A DNA stretch of 27,086 nucleotides, taken from Saccoglossus kowalevskii. Its lineage: Eukaryota > Hemichordata > Enteropneusta > Harrimaniidae. The notes below the pieces were generated by a model. That model had not been told where the DNA came from. It searched no databases and worked only from the letters and a program-made list of their open reading frames with translations. The translations under genes and the position numbers were made by a program. Within the stretch, counting starts at the first letter, position 1. Each line of letters opens with the position of its first letter. Positions 8,887-21,979 of the stretch are shown one piece after another. The DNA lies in NCBI RefSeq assembly GCF_000003605.2, contig NW_003126883.1, positions 245,153 to 272,238 of the forward strand, given 5' to 3'.

Positions 8887-9606
8887 CTACAAAGAACCGA
8901 GTCATACACATTAAAAAAATGACCACACACAAAATAGTTTGACGGTACATTGGTATGGCATAGGTGGAAGACAGCTACGATTCGTGTGTACATAGCACAG
9001 TAATTACAGAATTTATCATCTGTGTGTCCCCCATTTCACAAAAAATTATATGGGTAGTTTTTTATTAAAGGTGACTTTTACTAGCACACAAAGATTTAAC
9101 AGAATTACTTAAAGTCAAATATTCTATACAGACTGTAAGAGAAACACACAGGAGGGAGGGGGTATATTTTTGAGGGTTGAAGGTCAAGTCTTTTGACAGG
9201 GTAAAGGGCTCTATTACAAAGTGTTGATGTACATATGCAATTCCTGAATAGTTACTTGTATAAGTGGGATACAGATACACATCAGATAAAACACTTGAGT
9301 GGGCCACCTGAAAGGTCAAAATAGCTAAATACAAGGCAGTGGTGACACACTGCAATCCACACCCAGGCTAGAATATCCACTGACATCACTCAATGCAGGT
9401 GTTCTTTAATTAACCTTGTAATTATTTTACAAAACTCTGATAATGGGGTGTCAAGTAAAATCAGTTACTTTATTTGGTTAAAACTTCCATGTTGTGAATA
9501 TGTTATGCTACACAGAATATAATTTATTTATTGTTCAAATTTGTTTTTTTCAAGTATTTTTATTTTCAAAGTGGTGGACCTCTTACAGCATGGGTCTGAT
9601 ACATAC
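8887..9606. other. PLEKHH intron 2
   Basis: 720 bases. It holds scattered AGGTCA-like half-sites (for example near 9181 and 9313) but no paired nuclear-receptor element, and no coding exon that I can support. The open stretch at 9065-9355 on the minus strand has no family resemblance and lacks splice context. Confidence 0.8.
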
Positions 9607-9669
9607 CTGTTGTTCAGCTTTCTCAGCTCTCTCAGTGGATGTCTTGACATTTTGTTCCAATTCCTCCAT
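9607..9669 (-). CDS. PLEKHH: PLEKHH coding exon 2: coiled coil
   Basis: 21 codons, MEELEQNVKTSTERAEKAEQQ less its last residue in quotation limits, corresponding to the vertebrate block MQQLERQVIDAERQAEKAF. Phase 0 at both ends, so the exon could be skipped without changing frame. Acceptor ATATAG, donor CAG/GTATGT. The ATG at its start is internal to the protein. Glu/Gln-rich heptads agree with a coiled coil. Confidence 0.9.
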
Positions 9670-11640
<1,971 letters not shown>

Positions 11641-11987
11641 CAATCGTTACGACGCTATGTTGGAACCACGCGAGACACGGAGCTTGGAAAGTGATCTGTC
11701 GCATGCAGACTGCGTAAGCTCGCTGGATCGGATTTGGAAAGGGTATTTTAAAATTGAAAGGATGTACACAAGTCAGTCGGGAAATGTTTTAAAATTGGAT
11801 AGGAAAGGGTGTGGTAACGTCTCATTCCAATCGCCGACGAGAGCTTATTGCTATAGTCTGTGAATAGGTGTAAATAAACACTACCCACGGTGTCTGCTGT
11901 AGAAACAATACGAGGATTTGAAGTGGCAAATAAAACTGATCGTAGGAAATGAATCACACAGGCACACAGACACGCGCAGTGGGGACT

Positions 11988-12042
11988 TGACCTTTGACAC
12001 ATTTTATTTTTAATATGCAAATCATATAAAGGTCAAAGGCAA
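11988..12042. promoter_or_regulatory. Paired DR1-like sites flanking an octamer, upstream of PLEKHH
   Basis: TGACCT T TGACAC (11988-12000) and, inverted, AGGTCA A AGGCAA (12030-12042), each a one-base-spaced pair of receptor half-sites with one good half. Between them is a perfect octamer ATGCAAAT (12015-12022), the POU-factor site. The arms TTGACCTTT / AAAGGTCAA also make a 9-bp inverted repeat. It lies about 520 bases upstream of the start codon. Regulatory function is inferred. Confidence 0.35.
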
Positions 12043-12918
12043 AATACCAGGGTCGATTTGATCGAACCTTGTGAGATGTAAATTTTCAGTGAATATGAAC
12101 AATTCACCGAGTTCAGTATGCGGCAAAAATATGAACAATAATAACAGTAACACTGGTACTTTGTACTAATATGAAAATAACAATGAGTGTATATGCGTTT
12201 TTTCAACTAATGCATTGTTTTTAATAAATAGTCTGTATCTGTTTCTGTATTATCTTTAGCAATGACGTGTTACGTTTTTTAATAATTCCACGATGGTCAC
12301 AAACCCCAGAAAAGATAGGTAGGCAACAGAATTTCTATTGTATGATTTTTCTTTTTTTGCATATTAGGTAATTAAGTAAATAAACAACCATAAGTTCTAA
12401 CCTTGCGTTCTAACTTCATGTTTATTATTCAGAATATTTTGTTTTAATAGACACATTATAAATATGGTTGTCTAAAAAACATGCTTTTTAAAAAGTTTGT
12501 AAAATAAATTGTGCCAGTTTTGTGAATATGTATTTAATAATAGTACAGCATGGGTCAAAACACCATATACTGAACTATGCGGCTATACAAAGGTGTTTAC
12601 TTTATTTTATTCGACAAATTCTGCTGTTTAGCTGTCATTCACGTCACGTTACAGCACATAAAGGGTTCATAAGTAAGGGAGAGGTTTCATATACAGCGAT
12701 ACACACCATGTCAGCTTGCTGTGATCTTAGTTTAATTTAACATATAAAATTGTTTTATTTATTTTGTTTTATTGTATTAATACATTTATTTATTTGTGTG
12801 TTTGTTCATTTTATTTACAACTAACGTCGAGATGTGAGACATGCGCAGATAGTGATGTGTTCACCCACAGAAAAACGATTGTAGTCACGTTTTTTTTCCA
12901 GACCAAGTACTTGTTAGT

Positions 12919-13095
12919 ACCACAGTCACGTGTAAATTAGCTAACATTCATTTCAGAAATGTACATACTCGGTATACACGCTCTCACACAGTATACTGTG
13001 GGTAACTCACGCGTGACTGTGGTTAGTACGCGTGCCAGACACAAACTTCAATAGACCATTTTCCGTTCACTGCGAAAATCACGCGTTATGCGTGA
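12919..13095. promoter_or_regulatory. Palindrome and ACGCGT cluster in the intergenic region
   Basis: In under 180 bases: an E-box CACGTG (12927-12932), a perfect 14-bp palindrome CACAGTATACTGTG (12987-13000), TCACGCGTGA (13007-13016), and an inverted pair TCACGC/GCGTGA (13079-13095). ACGCGT occurs at 13009, 13028 and 13081. CCACAGTCACG (about 12920-12930) returns inverted as CGTGACTGTGG (about 13012-13022). CpGs remain frequent until about 13390. It reads as an unmethylated regulatory segment or promoter, with no supported gene beside it. Confidence 0.4.
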
Positions 13096-13379
13096 AATCG
13101 AACGTAAAAACAGGACAAACAAAGGTCATAGCGTCGTAGTCGCGTCAAACATCGCGTGGGATTCGACAAACGCGAAAGTATTTCGGGGACATTTCCATGC
13201 TTAATAATGTGCTGTCCACATTTGATGATAGGCAATTTCGATTAAGTAAGGGTATTCGGAAGCAATATTCCTCTGTCGAAGATCGGCCGCTCAATGTAAG
13301 CTGCGAAATAAAGAAATTCTAGTTCAAAATCAAATCGTTCGATTTTTGGGGCAGACGTTCGACGCGCGTCTTTCATGCA

Positions 13380-13389
13380 TCTCGCGAGA
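13380..13389. promoter_or_regulatory. TCTCGCGAGA element (BANP-type CGCG motif)
   Basis: A perfect TCTCGCGAGA palindrome, followed by a partial second copy (TCTCGC at about 13390). In vertebrates this motif is bound by BANP and marks strong, CpG-rich promoters, often bidirectional. Here it sits about 1.9 kb from the PLEKHH start codon and 3.4 kb from the SOS start codon, so a promoter with a long or spliced 5' UTR is possible. Confidence 0.4.
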
Positions 13390-15447
13390 TCTCGCAATTG
13401 TACGGAAAATCACCTATTGCGTCATTATTGACCATTACCATCAGCCCGAAAAAAGAGCAGGTGCATGTCTATTATTATGGTTACAGCATCTATAATATTG
13501 GCTACTTATTGGTTGGGGAAAAGTGAATTTGAGTGTGTTGGGTCATCAATTAAAACTTGTGTTCCCAGATCAATACAATTTTCACATCATTACATTATCA
13601 TAGACGGAATTGGCTCAGATAATGATGTGCGACTCCGTGCTGTTTAAAAGAACATTTGTTCAAGGCCAATGCATCTTGAATTTCTTATAATGTTCCAGCA
13701 AACTAAAATACATGCTTCCGCATGGTGAGCGGGTTTTCTGACAGGATACGAGATCGTGCGGACTCGCGAACCGCTGTCCACCGTGAGTCACAATTATTCG
13801 AGTTCGCTGATGACGGTAATCGACTGCTTGGCCTTGAGTTCATTCACCCTGTCCAAAGGCAATGAATGGGACATAACATTACATGTATAACGGGTGACCA
13901 ATAGTTCAACAGGATTTCCCGCGCCAATATAGACATGTATTGAAAATGTGATGGTCTAGCAACCCGGGTATTCGCGTTATGCCGGTATTATACACACTGT
14001 ATTTGATATTCAATGCATGGGACAAGGTAGTCACAAAATATGCCAGTATAGCAATGCATCGCCCGAACTCTCAAGCCTTTATATCCGTCACGGTTCAGAA
14101 AACCATCTTACCGGCCAATTAAAATATGGAGGCACTTTGTTCGAAATAATACCTTGATATTTCAACATGAGCAATGTGCACATTGTCACATACTGACATG
14201 GTCTTGTTTTTCTACCTTGCGGCTTAACCCTTGGTTGACAAATAATTTTTGATGAAAAAAATCTTATGTTAGTTCAACGTTGCTGACTTGTATTTAAATT
14301 GAGTTAACATTGAGAATAACATTGCCGATGTCACGATGTCAGCGTAGATGATGGCCAACGCACACAGTTTTTAGTTTTGTGTACAATTACACATTGTCTA
14401 GAATCAATCTCAATTTGTTTGCGTGTGTGTTGGTTTTAGTTTTTATACAATAGTTACTAACTCCAAATATACTCAGCTGAACATTTGTAATATCTTTAAT
14501 AACTTCCAGCTTTAAAACATATTTTTAAGTTCTCAACTTCAAGTTGTTAGAGAAACCCATTTACTTTCTTTTTGTTATTGACTATCTCATTTTCTACTAC
14601 GGTTGAAACATGGTACCAAATGAATGCTACTTGAAGTTATAATCGGGTTGTATTTTATTTTTGGTGCAACATGTGAATCAATCGTCATCACAAAACCCTT
14701 CTGTCCCGTGGTGTTTCCTACACTTACACAACAGGGCTCCGGGAATCAAAACCTGGGACGAGGCTAACAGGCTAAGGGTTTTAGGGAATGGTAATTTCTT
14801 TATGGAAGGGCGGTGGTGGGTGTCGGCAAAATAATTAAGTTTGAACAAAAATAGAACTAGTATTTTTGAAGTTAACCCATATGAGAAATGAGGATGTACC
14901 CCGCCCACTATTGAAAAAAGGGACTTAGCAGAAAAGTACAGTTTGTTACACTAAAATTATGTCAGTATAATCTTTACACTGGCGCTGATTTCATCTACAT
15001 TAGTAGTTTTGTTTCACTATATCCACATCGTCTTATCTACTCTGCTATCAGATTCATTATCAGTTTCAGTTTCATTGCCAATGGATTCAACTGCGCCGTT
15101 CAAATGTTTTTTTGTTTTTTTTATTTGTTTCCTTCCACTTTATCTTTATCTGTTCTTAAAACATCACGTATGTCATTTCTTTTATCTTACATTAATTATT
15201 GTCATTTTAAGCAGTTTATGGCGATTCAGACATCATATTACAATCATAAAGCTAATGTCCAATGGTAATGAAATAGCATTATTTTGTGTGTTACAGTTAA
15301 GTTTTTTGAGAAACGTGTCCTAATATTTCTTGAAAATCGTTAATGTTAAATGAAAATTGCATTTTTTGACACTTTTTAAAATAATTGAATAATTCAGAAC
15401 AACAAAAAGTACTCCATCATTAACAATATATGATTTTTTCAGCCTAT

Positions 15448-15583
15448 GTCACCAGGCTAGATTTTGAGATATAGCATAATATCTCTGCCATAGGAACCTA
15501 TGGTAAAAGCATTATAATAGTGTCAAGATGGCGACTTTCCACTAAAATACAACCTTCAATTTCTTAAAATTAAGGCTGGTGAC
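15448..15583. repeat. Imperfect inverted-repeat element
   Basis: Arms 15448-15472 and 15559-15583 pair at about 20 of 25 positions, with an exact GTCACCAG / CTGGTGAC core. Weaker similarity continues outward to CATTAAC (15418) and GTCAATG (15606). Non-coding and old-looking; probably a worn MITE. No target duplication seen. Confidence 0.35.
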
Positions 15584-16258
15584 CCCCATCTTTTTTATCG
15601 TCAATGTCCTTATATTGCGTTGGAGTGCAGTTTATTGCAAAATGAATAAATTCTGTGTATTTTAATTTATGAGTAGGCTTCTACCTTAATAGTCGGAATA
15701 GGAAAAAAACGGCAACAGCAAAATTAGCAGTCAGGTAATCCCTCACATAATATATGTTTAATAACTTTTGGAAAATGTCTGAAACACAGACAATTTTTTA
15801 ACTTGTTTTCTTCTTGTAGATGATTTAATTACTAGTATTATTTTTTATTATGAAAATACCCTAATTTACCGTTAAACGTAATTTTTGATGTGTATTCAGA
15901 TATGCTAAGTACAAATCTGGAGAATAAGAAGTAAACAGCCTCAATTGCGAATTTCATTGAACTTTCTACTCGCCATAGATCACTGTCCTATACAATAGTT
16001 TGTTAAAATAAAAGTTAAACGTTTCAATCACGGCATCCCTCAGGCTGTTTTCCAAATAAAGCATGCCGGCAAACATCGAACTAAACAATTATTTATGTAA
16101 AAAAAACAAATGTTCTATAAGAGCCTTGTACTGTAACATGCAAAATCAACAATCTATTAATCGTTCATCAAACCCGGAAAAACTAAACACTCGTACGAGT
16201 TGATAGCGGAGTTGATTGTTAGTGCGCCCTCAAACTTTATAATCCTTACTGATCCCGG

Positions 16259-16421
16259 GCATGCGCAGTTAAATTTTCTTGCAGATCCTGACTGAATCAC
16301 GAGTGCAATTTATTTTTTGTTTGTTTTGTTTGCCTCTGCTTTGGGTAAATCTAGAACCATGGAGATCTTCAACTTGAAATTTGTGATTTTCTGCATTCGC
16401 GAGTAGCATATAATGACGTAA
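16259..16421 (+). promoter_or_regulatory. Candidate SOS promoter region: NRF1-like and CRE-like sites
   Basis: GCATGCGCA (16259-16267) is the core of the NRF1 site, and TGACGTAA (16414-16421) is a CREB/ATF-type site. Both lie 380-540 bases upstream of the SOS start codon, with several CpGs around 16190-16270. No TATA box is obvious, as is usual for housekeeping signalling genes. The transcription start is not determined. Confidence 0.35.
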
Positions 16422-16799
16422 TAATTATGCAATGTGCTCTGGATCGTGTTTTTGGTCTCTGTGAACTCTACCCATCACAGCATCAACCCAGTCTTTATCT
16501 GGTACTACGGTTTTTGTACTTGTAAGTCTGTGTGTTGATGGCGTTTTTGGAAAAGTTATATTTGACACCTTACATTTTATCTGAAGATATTGATTTACGA
16601 ATTGATCGAGGTACTATATTTGGCGTTAATTCCACCGTTACAGACTTGTCAACTGCGTCGCCGGACTTAATTTGATTTGAAGGAGTGACATTGGTTTTTG
16701 AACATCTTCATCAACGTTCGATATCAACCACATTGTTACGAAGTGGTTGTCCTCTCTGGCAGACAAATCGAATCAGTCCTCGGTTATATCGACCACGCC

Positions 16800-16874
16800 A
16801 TGCAGAGTTACGATTTTGAAAGCGAGGATAACGCTGCAAAATGGAGGGGACTATTTGTACCGGCTTTAAGAAAG
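16800..16874 (+). CDS. SOS: SOS coding exon 1: N-terminus
   Basis: 25 codons: MQSYDFESEDNAAKWRG then LFVPALRK, matching vertebrate [20 protein letters not shown] with a slightly shorter start. The ATG at 16800 is the first in frame after an upstream TGA (16686-16688), and its context is CACGCCATGC. Donor AAG/GTCAGT, phase 0. Confidence 0.95.
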
Positions 16875-19800
16875 GTCAGTATTACGAGGTGACGTACACT
16901 GTATGTCGAGAGAAGCCATTCCCATAATAGTACGATCACGTCATCGAATCAGGACTCGTGCATAATACAGCCAGGAAGCAAGTTTTGAATTTCTTGTATT
17001 CCTGTTAATCTTATTGGGTTCTTAGAAACTTGCTTACGTAACCTCTTTATATTTTGATTACGTAAAAGGGTCATTGTCAGCATCTTGTTCATTGGCCACT
17101 CCTAACGTAGGATACATTTCGTGTAGGTGCCATAAGCATACAATAATAATAATAATACTGTGGTTATGACATAAGGTTTTTATTCATAGTTATAATTTAG
17201 ACCAATTTCTCTACTTGATTTTTAAGGTATCTCTGAGTAATTATGTATGCTGTTTATTGTTGAAATAAAAAAGTGCTTAAGTTTGAGAATAATATATGAA
17301 ACCTGATCTGAAGATATCACACAAATCATTTGATGAAATTACACCCTTTCATTATTTTGAGTGCATACTCATGCAATTACTCCAGGCAAACAAGAGTGGA
17401 CCTAAAGTTACATGATGTTCAAATTCAACAGTGCAATTAACCAAGCCAGATGTAATTAAATGTTTCAGATCTTATCTGTATTCATTCATTTATTAATTAA
17501 TATAAAAACTGCTTATAAGAAAATGAAATGAGCGATTTAATACTGTCCACTTTTTGTGACGAATTTTCAACTAACCCTTTCTTTTTCCCTCCTAGAAAAC
17601 ATGACAATTTGAAGATGTGCTCCTCTCCCATTGTCCCTTTTATAGAAATCCAAAAACAATGTATTGTAGTTTTCTTTGACTAGTGAAATTCATCTTTTTT
17701 GAAATGAAATGAACGTTTTTGAGCGTGTCAATGTCAGCAATATTATTATGCTTTAATGAGTCAGTCAATAGCTTTTCCAGGGCAGAAGTATTTATGATCA
17801 AGAATACCTCCCCCCTCCACACACACACACACCTGTGCGAGCTCCACCCACTCACCTTCCACCTGTTGTGCATGTTTCACATTTTAATCCTAAATATTGT
17901 TATTCAGTGTTGGTTGTAAATTCAAGATTGTCAATTTTACGATAATAGAATCACTGCCGGAAAATGAATTTGTATGAAAGTTTATTGGACTTGTCTGACC
18001 TAATGTTTCCTTAATTATGATGTATATGATCCTATTTCTATATTCAGTGAAAATAAAAATGGTAGCTCCAAAGTCCATTATCATGTTTAAATAGATTAGA
18101 GAACAATAATCACCACTTACCTAAACCAGAACTCAAATTGTCCTTTTCTGCTGTGTATTACAATGCAAGACATGGGAGTTTGATGAAGGAGTTGTTTTGA
18201 AAGGTTTCACATTTGGGAATAAATAGGTTTTACCTTTCCCTAAACTAAACAAGGGTAAGTTTGGACTTGTACCAAATCCATCTCCTTTCTACACATTCTA
18301 GAAGGCTGATTATAATTAAAAAGGATTCAGTGAAAGTGAATAAAAAATGAAAATATTATCCTTCTGTATAAAAATCTGAAAACTAAAATTGCATTGTTTA
18401 TGGAGATTACATGTCAGCTGTCATCACGTCTATTTCATATGCAGTATATAAACATATCATCTTCTGAAATGCAATACAATTATCTCGGTTTCAGTTCACA
18501 AGGGCCTCCCGATGTGTGGATAGAGGAATAGCCGTGATATGGAGAATCAATGTTGTCAACAATTCATTCAGCAGTCTCTTAAACTCAACCTCTTTTTCTT
18601 ACTTAATCGATTATTTACAGATGCAGAAAATGCAAAACGCTGCAAATTTCAGTTGATTGAGTTATTTAACTTCAAATTCTCTAGGAAATTCCACTGCAGC
18701 AATTTGTCAGCCTTGTATGACTAAGGCCAAAATGGTTCTGTCCAGTTTAGTAGATGTGAAAGGGGACAGTGTGTCAGTGAACTAAACTAAATATTTTTAG
18801 TTATGATTAGTCATAAGATGGTGATTCATACCAAGTCATAACAGCAAACAGATGAAAGTGAAACTAGTTGTGCTGATTTACAAATTGGTTCATGGTGATA
18901 TGTTGTTTGATCATTTGTATGGCGACCTCTACCCTAGTATCATTTCTTCTCAAATCACTATGTCATAATTGATGTATATAACATTGTACCAGTGCCATGA
19001 ATACTGCATTGGGATTGGACCAGACTCAGTTTTAATTTATGCAAGCTGTTTTGATTTTCAAAATTATAATTGCCTATGTATTTGTTTGAGCATGGAACTA
19101 TAGTTTATAGCTCCATGGTTTGAGCAAGTGTTACAGCCACCAACAAATTCTTCATGTCTATGTGATGTTATGTATAGTATTGTTCAGCAACCAATACTTT
19201 TCAAAGAGAACTATTGTAATAGGTTCATGTAACTCAAACCATGTGGAAATTCTAGTTTCATTGTCCATTTCATTTTATTCCAGGTGCTTCAAAATTCAAT
19301 TCTGTTTTCTTGATTTGAGACGTCATTTTTGTACTGCTTTCATCCCTAATAACTACAGGAAAAGAAAGCGTCATACAAAACCAGATCAGTATGGCTCGTT
19401 TGTATATATCATGTTTCTGTTAAAAATCTTGCAGTATACCTAACCTGCTGATGGCTTAATTATTTTTGTTTCAATAGCAAAATGTAATTATAACATAATG
19501 AGTATTTGTATTATGTTGTCATATGGATCTAAATGTATGGAGTATGGATCTAAATGGGTTCTACTTAATTAACCAGATTATCAGCTTCTTATTATGTATT
19601 TGTGACTTGATTAGTCATGTTACAAATCATGTATTCCAAACATTTGACGGACTTGATCAAAGCTGCATAAATGTATGTCATGTGAAAATACCACATAATG
19701 ATTTCTACCTGAGATTTCAATTTCAATTATACTGTATTTGTTCTATTAGAAACACATCTGCAATAGAAGTGCACATGAACCAAAAATTGTATTTACTGTA

Positions 19801-20057
19801 TGCTGGATCATTAAAATACGACTTATCTTTACCATAGAGAATATACCTGTCATTTACCTGCTACTAAATACCTGGTAAAGTAAATCCGGTATTGGCTTTT
19901 GAAGAAAAACAATTACTTGGCTGGAGTCCCCTTACATCGACTCTTTAACCACCTCACTCCATCTTACTTCATCCCCATCAAGTAAAACCTTTCTGTAGAA
20001 ACATTTTGAATATAATAAGAGCTCTATAATAAATTTGATTATTTCGCTCCTATCCAG
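16875..20057. other. SOS intron 1
   Basis: 3183 bases. It holds a short (AC)n tract near 17819-17832 next to a C-rich run, an ATA/ATT-rich patch near 17142, and a small inverted repeat TTATGA/TCATAA near 18800. A long first intron is a usual site of enhancers, but I see no convincing motif cluster. Open stretches at 19120-19443 and 19523-19837 look like chance. Confidence 0.8.
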
Positions 20058-20315
20058 GTGCAGAGACAAGTACACCCGTCTCTGGTTGCGAAAGAGGAAG
20101 CGTTGGAATATATTGAGTCATTGATAGTCAAACTGTTATCTATGTTGTGCGCTGGTCAGCCACATAATGTGCATGATGTGGAAGACAGAGTGCAGAAAAC
20201 GTTCCCGCATCCGATTGAGACCTGGGCTATCAAGGATGCACTCAATGCTCTGGAAAAGGGAAAGAAAAAAGCACCACTTGTGATACCCGTTGATAAAATC
20301 CACCCTCTACTCAAG
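20058..20315 (+). CDS. SOS: SOS coding exon 2: histone-fold region
   Basis: 86 codons, phase 0 at both ends, residues 26-111. It starts [20 protein letters not shown] and contains [19 protein letters not shown] and [10 protein letters not shown]. The vertebrate equivalents are VQGQVHPNL..., DVEERVQKSFPHPIDKWAI and PVEKIHPLLK. This is the first histone-like fold, which binds acidic lipids and the PH-REM linker. The exon begins with GTG, a valine and not a start. Acceptor ATCCAG, donor AAG/GTATGG. Confidence 0.97.
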
Positions 20316-20817
20316 GTATGGCTAATTTGATAAAAATATGTATTGAGCCTCAAATCTTTGGATTAGAAGATGCGGCTTATAGATGGTTTAGATTTACATC
20401 TTAATTTCAGAGATTAAAAATAAAAGTTGCAGGCTGGAAAATAAATGAGCCTGTCGCAATCAGAACAGAACCTGCAATCATCAAAACAAATTTTTCGACA
20501 GAAATTGTGACTGTCAGTATTTGATTCTTTATTCATCATGTTTGAATTACATTGGCGAAATCTCCATCACATTTGTGACTTATTATGTGGTAAGCAATTG
20601 AACAGTTTGAATCTCCTGTGCACAAAGACAGGATTTTTTTTTCCTAGCTAAAATCTGTCTGTCCATGCCTTAATGTTGACCCCCTGGACAATAACACATG
20701 TATACTTGCTTACAAGTTTTACCTTCAATGGTATTCTTTTCCCTGGTCAAACAAAACAACCACTTTATTGCAGTAGAATTGATTATTGTTGCTTTTACCT
20801 TTACTATGTGTTTTTAG
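20316..20817. other. SOS intron 2
   Basis: 502 bases with no supported feature. A short string near 20369-20390 (GATTAGAAGATGCGGCTTA) resembles the motif of the inverted-repeat element at 1569-1758, too short to call a copy. Confidence 0.8.
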
Positions 20818-20901
20818 GAGGTTCTTGGTTATAAAATAGATTATCAGGTGTCTCTGTATATTGTCGCTGTACTGGAATACATCGCTGCTGATATACTGAA
20901 A
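20818..20901 (+). CDS. SOS: SOS coding exon 3: histone-fold region
   Basis: 28 codons, phase 0: [20 protein letters not shown] then YIAADILK. Almost identical to vertebrate [28 protein letters not shown], a core helix pair of the second histone fold (residues 112-139). Acceptor TTTTTAG, donor AAA/GTAAGT. Confidence 0.98.
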
Positions 20902-21191
20902 GTAAGTATACAGTAATTGTTATCTGTCCTATCAACAAATCTTGTTCATGCAGGTATATACAGGAGATATACACTAGCCTTGCACGAGAAGAAATAATAG
21001 AGTAAAAAAAGAATACTCCCCTCTGAAATTCTAAATTAAATCACCCTCTCCTTCTTTTGATTTTGATCTTTCCCTTAATAATCTCGGTTACAAATTATTC
21101 AGTGAACTGAAAAGTTAACGATCCAAGTCTGTTTTTTTCTCATCGTGTACTTTACATCATCCGATAATAATTTTTTTTTTCACTTTCACAG

Positions 21192-21272
21192 CTGGCTGGT
21201 AATTATGTTAGAAATATACGACATGTGGAAATGTCCTGCCAAGATATCAAAGTAGCCATGTGTGCTGACAAG
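21192..21272 (+). CDS. SOS: SOS coding exon 4: histone-fold region
   Basis: 27 codons, phase 0: [20 protein letters not shown] then VAMCADK, matching vertebrate [27 protein letters not shown] (residues 140-166). Acceptor TTTCACAG, donor AAG/GTAACT. Confidence 0.98.
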
Positions 21273-21979
21273 GTAACTAACATCAATAATGTTTTCATAG
21301 TTATGCACACCCATGATGAAAAATAATGTTTGTAAGTAGCTCGTGATTGAATGGAACTAAACCACAGAATTATAGACATCAGCCTTGCTTATATATTCAT
21401 GTAGCTCTCTTACCTATGCTGACTTGTGTGATGGTCTATTTACATCATTCACCATGTGCAGGCAACCCTGGCATTAATTGCTGGCTGGATGTGATTCGCC
21501 ATCCCGTAACAGTTGCTTCATTCTAAATGCAACATGGAAACAAGTGTAAACTGTAAACCGTTTCAATTTGGCAAAAAATAAGTTTTCGTGAGTAAACAAA
21601 AATTTCAAGAGGGTACTTAAAACAGAAAGTGACTTTTGTGAAATTTTGCCCTCAGAGACATTCTGAATATGTGAAAGCGTAAACATTTCATGTGATGATG
21701 ATTAAAGCAATGTTTTATTACCCATAATGCTATTCATTTTATGGATGAGTCGGTGATGCGATTTACTTAGGTCATTATGACCGTTGTGAGGTCATAGGTC
21801 ATAAAACTTTATTATTAGTGAAGTGAATATTTAAATAGTGAAATCAATAGTACCTCGCTATGACGACAACATTCTCACTTTCCGCAACTTTTGGTTTTCA
21901 CAGCATTAAATATTGATAACAAATTTGGCAATGACAACGTTCAGCATCAACCCTGTATTGTCTTGAATTGATCTTGTAG
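21273..21979. other. SOS intron 4
   Basis: 707 bases. Contains the four-half-site nuclear-receptor cluster at 21769-21801, entered separately. Otherwise AT-rich with no repeat recognised. Confidence 0.8.
21769..21801. promoter_or_regulatory. Nuclear-receptor site cluster: IR3 plus perfect DR1
   Basis: AGGTCA TTA TGACCG (21769-21783) is an inverted repeat with three-base spacing, one base off the estrogen-response consensus. Five bases on, AGGTCA T AGGTCA (21789-21801) is a perfect one-base direct repeat, the RXR/HNF4/COUP form. Four half-sites in 33 bases is unlikely by chance, though binding is unproven. Confidence 0.45.

Larger units (their letters stand above)
11641..16799. other. Intergenic region between the divergent PLEKHH and SOS genes
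   Basis: About 5.2 kb without a coding exon I can support. Short open stretches (13465-13647 plus, 14678-14908 minus, 15009-15323 plus) show no recognisable domain and no conserved-looking composition. Besides the regulatory candidates and the inverted-repeat element listed separately, it contains a YY1-like AAGATGGCGAC at about 15525 inside that element. 5' UTR exons of both genes probably lie here but cannot be delimited. Confidence 0.75.

Noticed and set aside
13465-13647. 60-codon open frame near the CGCG motif
   Set aside because: Short, no family resemblance, no evidence of splicing or conservation.
14678-14908. Minus-strand open frame of 76 codons and a B-box-like GGTTTTGATTCC
   Set aside because: No A box at a suitable distance and no domain; neither a tRNA nor a gene can be supported.
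15009-15323. 104-codon plus-strand open frame, hydrophobic and Phe/Leu-rich
   Set aside because: T-rich DNA gives Phe/Leu/Ser codons; no recognisable domain or supporting context.
19120-19837. Two ~105-codon open frames in SOS intron 1
   Set aside because: No domain, AT-driven composition, inside a gene on the same strand without suitable splice context.
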